From an uncultured Collinsella sp. (GTDB taxonomy: Bacteria; Actinomycetota; Coriobacteriia; Coriobacteriales; Coriobacteriaceae), in the NCBI GenBank assembly GCA_934654765.1, contig CAKUGX010000053.1, forward strand, positions 1 through 11,735: 11,735 nt of DNA, in the 5' to 3' direction. The position numbers were made by a program, and so were the translations under genes. This document shows, piece by piece, positions 6,729 through 11,735 of this stretch (the stretch's first letter is position 1; each line of letters opens with the position of its first letter). Below the pieces are notes generated by a model, which made no database searches, was not told the origin of the DNA, and saw only the letters and a program-made list of their open reading frames with translations.

Positions 6729-8248
6729 TGGTCCCTCCTTCCCTGGTACATCGCCGCCTCGAGCACGTGGTCCTGCGTCACTTGCTCGCTCTCGGCGACA
6801 TCTGCGATCGTGCGCGCGATACGCACCAGGCGCACGATGCCGCGGCCCGTGAGATGCGTGCGCTTCGACAGGCCGAGCACACACTTCTCCGCCGCATCAT
6901 CGAGCTCAAAGGTCGAAACGACGCCGTCAATAGACCGCGTCTCATCATCCTCGGCCTCGGCATCCGCATCGTCCATACGGGATTCGCGCCAAGCGCGAAA
7001 AGCGCGACCGCGCACAACGTAGTCACGCAACTCGGCAGACGACATACCCTCCGCACCCTCGATAATCACTTGGGGGTCGGGACGGGTCACATCGATCATC
7101 ATGTCGATACGGTCGGCCAAAGGACCGCGCAGTTTAGACCGATAACGCTCGACCATCGCCGCCGAGCAGCGACACGGCACCTCACGATCGCCCAAAAAGC
7201 CACAGGGGCAGGGATTGCTCGCAGCCAGCAGCTGAAAGCGCGACGGGAAGGTAAAGGCCCCGTCGACGCGTACGATCCTCACATAACCGCGTTCGATAGG
7301 CTGACGCAGCGTCTGCAGCACACCCGTGGGAAACTCGGCAAGCTCGTCCAAAAAGAGCACGCCGCCATGAGCAAGGCTGATCTCACCCGGGTGCACCGGG
7401 CGCCCGCCGCCGATAAGGCCTGCGGTCGAAATACTGTGGTGGGGACTGCGGAAGGGCCGATGACCTGCCAATAATCCATCGATGTTCTCGCCCAAGACCG
7501 AATGGATGCACAGCGCCTCCTGCTGGTCCTCAACGGAAAGCTCGGGCAGGATGCCGGTCATACGACGGGCGAGCATCGTCTTGCCCGATCCCGGGGACCC
7601 GATCATAAGCAAACCGAGCTCACCTGCCGCCGCAAGCGCCATGCCGCGTTTAGCGACTTCCTGCCCCAGCACGTCGGCATAGTCGAGTTCGGGCTCAAAA
7701 GTAGCCTCAACACCCTCGGAATCCAGATAATGCCGCGCGGCATCGCCCATACCGTGGGCAAGTTGCGAGAGATGATCGATAAAGCCACAGTCCACGCCCG
7801 AGAGCGGCACATGCTGATCTGACCTGCCCGCGATAAAGGAAAGCCCCATATCGCGCGCGAGCAGCTGGAACGCCACCTCACCCTTGACGGGCAACACCGT
7901 ACCGTCCAGACCAAGTTCGCCCGCGATAAGGCAACGATCAAGGTTGTCGCGGGGAATCTGCCCATCCGCCGCCAGCACCGCGATGGCGATGGGCAGATCA
8001 AAGCCGCTACCGGTCTTGCGAATATCGCCGGGCGCCAGATTGACCGTAATGCCCGAGCGCGGGATCTCGAACCCGGCGGAGCGCATCGCACAGCGAATAC
8101 GACCGCGTGACTCCATCACCTCCATACTCGGAATGCCAAGCATCTGAATACCCGGAACGCCGCCGGCAAGCGAGACCTCGACCGTGACGGGAATCGCCTC
8201 GACGCCGCGGATGCAGGCCGCGTGAACGGCAAACGTCTCGAACGCCAT
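6725..8248 (-). CDS. comM: YifB/ComM family AAA+ ATPase (Mg-chelatase-like), competence-associated branch-migration helicase
   Basis: The 507-residue length is that of E. coli YifB. In Vibrio, ComM is a hexameric helicase that extends branch migration of transforming DNA. The N-terminal Lon-protease-like domain (about 1-170) contains GVPGIQMLGIP and NLAPGDIRKTGSGFDLPIA. The AAA+ core has Walker A GSPGSGKT (217-224), FRSPHHSISTAGLIGGG (266-282), Walker B VLFLDE (297-302), sensor ASNPCPCG (343-350) with a four-Cys set (C347, C349, C359, C361) and the arginine motif GPLADRID (375-382). The C-terminal helical domain carries THLTGRGIVRLVRIARTIAD. A run of acidic residues (425-437) sits in the linker before it. 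ATG at 8248 overlaps the yraN stop by one base (TGATG). Its ribosome binding site (CAGGTG) is weak, so coupling to yraN is likely. Confidence 0.95.
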   Translation of the reverse strand: MAFETFAVHAACIRGVEAIPVTVEVSLAGGVPGIQMLGIPSMEVMESRGRIRCAMRSAGFEIPRSGITVNLAPGDIRKTGSGFDLPIAIAVLAADGQIPRDNLDRCLIAGELGLDGTVLPVKGEVAFQLLARDMGLSFIAGRSDQHVPLSGVDCGFIDHLSQLAHGMGDAARHYLDSEGVEATFEPELDYADVLGQEVAKRGMALAAAGELGLLMIGSPGSGKTMLARRMTGILPELSVEDQQEALCIHSVLGENIDGLLAGHRPFRSPHHSISTAGLIGGGRPVHPGEISLAHGGVLFLDELAEFPTGVLQTLRQPIERGYVRIVRVDGAFTFPSRFQLLAASNPCPCGFLGDREVPCRCSAAMVERYRSKLRGPLADRIDMMIDVTRPDPQVIIEGAEGMSSAELRDYVVRGRAFRAWRESRMDDADAEAEDDETRSIDGVVSTFELDDAAEKCVLGLSKRTHLTGRGIVRLVRIARTIADVAESEQVTQDHVLEAAMYQGRRDQ

Positions 8249-8733
8249 CACGACACCTGCCAATCGAATGCGTTGTACTGATGCTCGATCTCGGCGATAT
8301 GCCCGCCGCGAATGGTGACACCCACGGCATCGAAGCGAATCGCCTTGAGCGGATAATGCTCCATGAGATAGCAACTTGCGATGCGGCGGTAACGGCGTTG
8401 CTTTTGGGCGTCCACGGCCTCCTCGGGAAAGACCCGCGTGTTGCAATCCAGTGCGACGCGTCTGGTCTTGACCTCGGCCATCACCACGACATCGTCGAGC
8501 TCATCGAGCAGCACCAGATCAGCCTCGCCCTCGGTGCAACGATAACCCTGCTCCAGCAAGGTGTAGCCGCGCTCGTTAAAGTAGTCGATAGTGATCAGCT
8601 CGCCCAGCATGCCCAGCTCGCGGGGACTGAGTCCCTTGATAAACTCGGGCGTCATCGCCCCGCAGTCGAGCTCGCCGTTTTCCCAACGCTCCTTGACTTG
8701 CTGCGTCTTGCTCTTTTTGCTTGCGGCACTCAT
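8248..8733 (-). CDS. yraN: YraN/UPF0102 family nuclease-fold protein
   Basis: The 161-residue protein has the UPF0102 endonuclease-like fold. The family is widespread and often found beside rnhB and comM/dprA, but its function is not firmly established. The core shows LGMLGELITIDYF (Glu45), GYRCTEGEADLVLLD (Asp72), VVMAEVKTRR (Glu87, Lys89) and EAVDAQKQRRYRRIASCYL, then RFDAVGV. This is the acidic-acidic-ExK arrangement of PD-(D/E)XK nucleases. An N-terminal extension of about 38 residues, Lys-rich at first (MSAASKKSKTQQVK), precedes the usual start of the domain. ATG at 8733 has AAAGGAG with suitable spacing; an upstream in-frame ATG at 8823 lies in the terminator region and is rejected. The gene is first in the yraN-comM-dprA-trmFO-xerC run. 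I found no convincing promoter in the 100 bases between the rnhB terminator and this start. Confidence 0.93.
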   Translation of the reverse strand: MSAASKKSKTQQVKERWENGELDCGAMTPEFIKGLSPRELGMLGELITIDYFNERGYTLLEQGYRCTEGEADLVLLDELDDVVVMAEVKTRRVALDCNTRVFPEEAVDAQKQRRYRRIASCYLMEHYPLKAIRFDAVGVTIRGGHIAEIEHQYNAFDWQVS

Positions 8734-8831
8734 GGGGTCTCCTTTCCCGCGCACTGCATTGCCCCGATGATGAGGGCACCTTTCATGCGGGTAAGTACCG
8801 GAAGCAAACCAAAAGCCGACCAAATGCCGTC

Positions 8832-8873
8832 AAAAAACGGGCCGTACGCAGCAATGGTGTTGCATACGGCCCG
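8832..8873 (-). terminator. Intrinsic terminator after rnhB
   Basis: On the minus strand CGGGCCGTATGCA pairs with TGCGTACGGCCCG (13 bp, one U-G wobble) around a 10-nt loop, followed directly by six T residues (8832-8837). It begins about 50 nt past the rnhB stop and is the strongest terminator in the window. yraN starts about 100 nt beyond it. Confidence 0.93.
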
Positions 8874-8922
8874 CTACCAGCAGGTTTATAAAACCCCAGA
8901 GGTCCCTGTCTCCACAATTGAC

Positions 8923-9711
8923 CTAGAAAAGGCGCTCAGTCTGCAGAAAGTTTCCGCAAAAGCTCACACGGTGCAGCGGACAAAGTCCATGTTTGCGAAT
9001 GGCCTCGATATGCTCGGGGCTTGCATAGCCCTTCGACTCGGCCAGATGGTACTCGGGATACTCGGCGTCGTACTCGACCATCATCTCGTCACGCGTGACC
9101 TTGGCCATGATAGACGCCGCGGCGATGCAGGCGATTTTGGCATCGCCCTTCACCACATCGCGCTCGTTAGGAACGGCGCCCAAGGGATTGCCATCCATGA
9201 GGACGCAGTCAGGCTCGAGTCCTGTATCGGCCACGGCGCCCGCGACGGCGGTACGGATAGCACGGGCCATGCCCATCTCATCGATATCCTTCGGCGCGAT
9301 ATGGCAAAAACCGATCGCCGTCGCCACCTCGGCAATCTTCACTGAGAGCAACTCGCGGCGCGCGGGCGTGAGCTTTTTGGAATCATTGATGCCCCAGACG
9401 CGCGGCTCCATAGGAAGACAGACGGCGCATACCGTCAAAGGACCGGCCACCGATCCGCGACCCACCTCGTCGACACCAACGACCACCCCATCGCCGCCAA
9501 GCTCGTGCATAAGCTCGTACATGTCATTGACGCGCTCGCGCTCGGCAAGCTCTTTGGCATGGCGTTTGAGGGCGCGTTCACAAGCCTTGATCACCTGCTG
9601 GCGCGGGTCCTCGCGATAATGCTCCACAAGGGCGGGAATCTCCTCAAACGTAGCGCTCGCCAACTCACCGGCAACCTGCGATGCCGAAACCGAGCTCGTC
9701 ATGTTGGCCAT
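8923..9711 (-). CDS. rnhB: Ribonuclease HII
   Basis: The 262-residue enzyme cuts the RNA strand of RNA-DNA hybrids and single ribonucleotides built into DNA. The catalytic acids are all visible: Asp81 and Glu82 in VGVDEVGRGSVAGP, Asp173 in VLMDGNPL and Asp190 in KGDAKIACIAAASIMAKVTRD, with the spacing of the family. DSKKLTPARRE (substrate-strand motif) and YPEYHLAESKGYASPEH are also present. Before the catalytic domain is a helical extension of about 75 residues, like that of Bacillus RnhB. ATG at 9711 is selected because AAGGAGG lies 7 nt upstream; the ATG at 9729 precedes that site. The gene lies behind the rplS terminator with only 29 nt between the terminator and its start, too little for a separate promoter. 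It is therefore probably expressed by read-through from rplS. Confidence 0.97.
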   Translation of the reverse strand: MANMTSSVSASQVAGELASATFEEIPALVEHYREDPRQQVIKACERALKRHAKELAERERVNDMYELMHELGGDGVVVGVDEVGRGSVAGPLTVCAVCLPMEPRVWGINDSKKLTPARRELLSVKIAEVATAIGFCHIAPKDIDEMGMARAIRTAVAGAVADTGLEPDCVLMDGNPLGAVPNERDVVKGDAKIACIAAASIMAKVTRDEMMVEYDAEYPEYHLAESKGYASPEHIEAIRKHGLCPLHRVSFCGNFLQTERLF

Positions 9712-9740
9712 ACCAGGCCCTCCTTGCATGCAAATCAGAT

Positions 9741-9770
9741 AAAAAGAAGGGCCACCCGAAGGTGACCCTT
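9741..9770 (-). terminator. cUUCGg-capped terminator after rplS
   Basis: The minus-strand RNA AAGGGUCACC pairs with GGUGGCCCUU (10 bp, one U-G wobble) around a UUCG tetraloop closed by C-G, the exceptionally stable cUUCGg form. C and five T follow the stem. It ends rplS transcripts and probably throttles rnhB, which has no visible promoter of its own. Confidence 0.92.
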
Positions 9771-9804
9771 GTGTCCAAACGAGTGGACAGACGCTGCGAT
9801 CTTC

Positions 9805-10146
9805 TTAGCGCTTCTCGGGGATGCGAGCAGCCTTGCCCACCTTGTCGCGGAGGTAGTACAGCTTGGCGCGACGGACGCGACCATGGCGAACGACCTCGAG
9901 CTTGGCGATCTTGGGGCTGTGAAGCGGGAAGGTACGCTCAACACCGACACCGAAGGACATCTTGCGGACGGTGAAGGTCTCGCGGGCACCGGCGCCGGCC
10001 ATGCGGATGACGTCGCCCTGGAAGACCTGGATGCGCTCGCGGTCGCCTTCCTTAATGCGGTAGTGAACCTTGACGTTGTCGGCGACGCGAACCTGAGGAA
10101 TGTCCTCGCGGATCTGCTGACGCTCGATTGCGCGGATGTAATCCAT
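9805..10146 (-). CDS. rplS: 50S ribosomal protein L19
   Basis: The 113-residue L19 protein sits at the 30S-50S interface near the bridge regions. The sequence shows the N-terminal helix [15 protein letters not shown], the SH3-like barrel with [14 protein letters not shown], the signature [24 protein letters not shown], and the basic C-terminus [23 protein letters not shown]. Length agrees with the family (about 115). ATG at 10146 is the start, with TAAGGA 7 nt upstream; a TTG two codons earlier abuts that site directly and is rejected. It has its own promoter and a short hairpin-bearing leader, and is followed by a strong terminator, so it is mainly a monocistronic gene with some read-through into rnhB. 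In many bacteria L19 instead follows trmD, which is not present here. Confidence 0.98.
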   Translation of the reverse strand: MDYIRAIERQQIREDIPQVRVADNVKVHYRIKEGDRERIQVFQGDVIRMAGAGARETFTVRKMSFGVGVERTFPLHSPKIAKLEVVRHGRVRRAKLYYLRDKVGKAARIPEKR

Positions 10147-10159
10147 GTGCAATTCCTTA

Positions 10160-10194
10160 CTCTTCTAGAGGTGCCGTACCATCTTGGCCGGCAC
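10160..10194 (-). promoter_or_regulatory. rplS leader: two tandem hairpins before the ribosome binding site
   Basis: In the roughly 63-nt leader, GTGCCG pairs with CGGCAC and GCCA with TGGT (one bulged A), leaving an AGA loop (10171-10194). After one nucleotide, CTCT pairs with AGAG (10160-10170), again around an AGA loop. The second hairpin ends just before TAAGGA, the rplS ribosome binding site. L19 leader RNAs are known in Firmicutes; membership in that family cannot be judged by eye. Confidence 0.5.
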
Positions 10195-10215
10195 GTAGTT
10201 GAACAAACGTATTCG

Positions 10216-10243
10216 AGTATACACGCGCGGGTTTCTGCTGCAA
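10216..10243 (-). promoter_or_regulatory. rplS promoter
   Basis: TTGCAG (-35, 10238-10243) and TATACT (-10, 10216-10221) are separated by 16 bp. An A/T-rich tract with AAAAAATT lies just upstream and resembles an UP element, as expected for a ribosomal protein gene. Transcription should start near 10209. The -35 and spacer length are slightly off consensus. Confidence 0.68.
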
Positions 10244-10280
10244 GAACAATTTTTTACGCAGACAAAAAGACAAAACCCGC
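10227..10280. repeat. 8-bp inverted repeat flanking the rplS promoter upstream region
   Basis: GCGGGTTT (10227-10234, inside the promoter spacer) is repeated inverted as AAACCCGC (10273-10280) with 38 bp between. The arms flank the -35 and the A/T-rich tract, so they could be a looping or operator pair. An 8-bp match in a GC-rich genome may also be chance. Confidence 0.3.
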
Positions 10281-10282
10281 AC

Positions 10283-10317
10283 ATGATAACCGCCCGCCTC
10301 ACGAATGAGACGGGCGG
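10283..10317 (-). terminator. Hairpin terminator after ppdK
   Basis: On the minus strand CCGCCCGTCTCA pairs with TGAGGCGGGCGG (12 bp, one U-G wobble) around a UUCG loop. The following TTATCAT is only partly T-rich, so termination may be less efficient than at the other terminators here. It lies about 40 nt past the ppdK stop. Confidence 0.75.
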
Positions 10318-10355
10318 CATGAAGGGGGCTACACTAGACGTCGATGTGCGGGGCG

Positions 10356-11735
10356 CTAGGCGTTGCGCTTGGCCTCGAGCTTGGCCTGAGCGGCAGCCAG
10401 GCGTGCGAGGGGCACGCGATAGGGCGAGCAGGACACGTAGTCCACGTCGGCCACGTTAAACAGGCCCTTGATGGACTTGGGGTCGCCGCCGTGCTCGCCG
10501 CACACGCCAAAGTGCATGTCGGGATTGGTGGCGCGACCCTTCTCCACCGCCATGCGCACGAGCTCGAGAACCGCCGTGTCGATGGTCTCGAAGGGGTTGT
10601 CCTTCAGGATCTTCTTGTGCAGGTACAGCGGAATGAACTTGGCCTCGGCATCGTCGCGGGAGAAGCCAAAGGTCGTCTGGGTAAGGTCGTTAGTGCCAAA
10701 GCAGAAGAAGTCGGCGTGCTGGGCGATCTCGTCGGCGACCATGCAGGCGCGCGGCAGCTCGAGCATCGTGCCCACGGGAATGTTGAGCTCGACGCCCTCC
10801 TCGGCGGAAACCTTGGCGATGACACGCTCGATGACCTCGCGGGTCTGGACATGCTCTGCCGTGATGGAAACGAGCGGAACCATGATCTCGGGGCGTGGGT
10901 CGACACCCTCCTTGATAAGGCGGGCAGCAGCCGTGGCGACGGCGCGAACCTGCATGAGCGGCAGATCGCTAAAGACGACGGACAGGCGCACACCACGCAG
11001 GCCGAGCATCGGGTTGGACTCGACCATGCCGTCGATACGACGCAGGCGGGCACGCAGGGCGGCAAGCTCTTCCTCGCTGGCACCAGCGGCTTCCTTCTTG
11101 GTGATGGCGACCTCAAGCTCGCGAGGATCATCCAGGAACTCATGCAGCGGCGGATCGAGCAGGCGAACGACCGCATCGCGGCCGGACATGGTCTTGAACA
11201 TCGCCAAGAAGTCCTCGGTCTGAACCTTGAGCAGGTCGGCCAGGGCCTGCTGCTTCACGGCCTCATCGTCAGACAGGATAAAGCTCTGGATGATGTTCTT
11301 GCGATCGCCCAGGAACATGTGCTCGGTGCGGCACAGACCGATGGCCTCGGCGCCAAACTCGAGCGCGAGCGCAGCATCCTCGGGGTTGTCGGCGTTGACG
11401 CGCACGTGGTTGGCGTGACCGTCGGTCTCGTCCAAACGGATCTCATCGGCCCAAGACAGGATGGTGTCCAGGTCGCCGGTGAGCTCTGCAGAGACCAGGT
11501 CGACCGCGCCGTCGACGACGATACCCTGGGTGCCGTCGATGGAGATGACATCGCCCTCGCGCAGCACGCGGTCGCTGCCCTCGATGCGCACGACCTTCTC
11601 TGCCGCGTCAATGTGGAAGCGCTCAACGCCGCAAACGCAGGGCGTACCCATGCCGCGGGCGATAACGGCGGCATGGCTCGTCTTGCCACCGTGGCTGGTC
11701 AGGATGCCCTCGGCGGCGACCCTGCCCGTCAGGTC
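10356..11735 (-). CDS. ppdK: Pyruvate, phosphate dikinase, C-terminal part; gene runs off the right edge
   Basis: The last 459 residues of a PPDK (whole enzyme about 880-900) are visible, and the frame is open to the window edge. PPDK interconverts pyruvate, ATP and phosphate with PEP, AMP and diphosphate. In anaerobes it often serves glycolysis in the pyruvate-forming direction. The phosphohistidine swivel domain shows GILTSHGGKTSHAAVIARGMG with the phosphorylated His at visible residue 21. The PEP/pyruvate TIM barrel follows with GLCRTEHMF (Arg136), VRLLDPPLHEF (Arg191), GTMLELPRA, FGTNDLTQTTFGFSRDD (Asn349, Asp350) and VCGEHGGDPKSI (catalytic Cys412). The Asn-to-Cys spacing of 63 equals that of the Clostridium symbiosum enzyme. 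The Asn-Asp-Leu-Thr-Gln and CGEHGGDP forms favour PPDK over PEP synthase. The apparent Met start at 11651 is internal. The gene ends at a hairpin and is transcribed separately from rplS. Confidence 0.96.
   Translation of the reverse strand, partial: DLTGRVAAEGILTSHGGKTSHAAVIARGMGTPCVCGVERFHIDAAEKVVRIEGSDRVLREGDVISIDGTQGIVVDGAVDLVSAELTGDLDTILSWADEIRLDETDGHANHVRVNADNPEDAALALEFGAEAIGLCRTEHMFLGDRKNIIQSFILSDDEAVKQQALADLLKVQTEDFLAMFKTMSGRDAVVRLLDPPLHEFLDDPRELEVAITKKEAAGASEEELAALRARLRRIDGMVESNPMLGLRGVRLSVVFSDLPLMQVRAVATAAARLIKEGVDPRPEIMVPLVSITAEHVQTREVIERVIAKVSAEEGVELNIPVGTMLELPRACMVADEIAQHADFFCFGTNDLTQTTFGFSRDDAEAKFIPLYLHKKILKDNPFETIDTAVLELVRMAVEKGRATNPDMHFGVCGEHGGDPKSIKGLFNVADVDYVSCSPYRVPLARLAAAQAKLEAKRNA

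Noticed and set aside
6729..6884. Upstream extension of dprA by 52 codons inside comM
   Set aside because: The added residues are Arg/Ala-rich shadow sequence in the comM reading frame region, while a strong AAGGAGG sits right before the ATG at 6728.
8249..8446. Upstream extension of comM by 66 codons inside yraN
   Set aside because: The extra stretch is unlike any YifB N-terminus, and the normal start MAFETFAVHAA follows the yraN stop by overlap.
8730..8786. 18-residue upstream ORF whose TGA overlaps the yraN ATG
   Set aside because: It has no ribosome binding site, and its end simply spans the yraN ribosome binding site; overlap by chance is likely.
8734..8837. TTGACG just after the rnhB terminator as the -35 of a yraN promoter
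   Set aside because: No acceptable -10 is found 15-19 bp downstream, so the promoter cannot be supported.
10356..11735. PEP synthase or PTS enzyme I instead of PPDK
   Set aside because: These share the PEP-utiliser fold, but the GGKTSHAAVIARGMG, RTEHMF and CGEHGGDP forms and the Asn-to-Cys spacing match PPDK.

Overview
This 11.7 kb window reads as a core chromosomal region of a high-GC Gram-positive bacterium. The gene order and protein style (GC-rich codons, strong AGGAGG-type ribosome binding sites, RNase HII with a long N-terminal extension, the rpsB-tsf-pyrH-frr-uppS order) fit class Coriobacteriia, most likely Collinsella or a close relative. That taxonomic call comes from recognition, not from a search. 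All thirteen genes lie on the minus strand, so the window is read here from right to left.

Right end (11735 to about 10290): the C-terminal half of pyruvate phosphate dikinase (ppdK), ending at a 12-bp UUCG-capped hairpin. Next (10260 to 8830): a clear promoter, a short leader with two tandem hairpins, ribosomal protein L19 (rplS), a cUUCGg terminator, RNase HII (rnhB), and a strong terminator.

Middle (8733 to 3524): a tightly packed run yraN-comM-dprA-trmFO-xerC. The yraN/comM and comM/dprA joints overlap by 1 and 4 nt, and the trmFO/xerC joint also appears to overlap. The run joins DNA uptake and recombination functions (YraN, ComM, DprA), a folate-dependent tRNA methyltransferase (TrmFO) and a chromosome-dimer tyrosine recombinase (XerC/D). 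The xerC reading frame has no ATG, GTG or TTG where its conserved first helix begins. The best-placed start is an AUA codon overlapping the trmFO stop.

Left part (3475 to 1): a near-consensus promoter whose -35/-10 spacer holds a perfect 7-bp dyad, then a structured leader of about 136 nt, then rpsB-tsf ending at an 11-bp terminator. After that come pyrH, frr and the start of uppS, spaced by 1-2 nt. These genes cover ribosome subunit assembly, elongation, UMP phosphorylation, ribosome recycling and undecaprenyl diphosphate synthesis for the cell wall.

There is no mobile element, CRISPR array, tRNA or rRNA, and no gene-free stretch over 300 bases. The gene content is conserved housekeeping, and I do not see a new multi-gene system. 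The parts worth a second look are regulatory: the rpsB promoter dyad and leader, the rplS leader hairpins, the xerC start, and the divergent SAM-less DprA beside comM and yraN.
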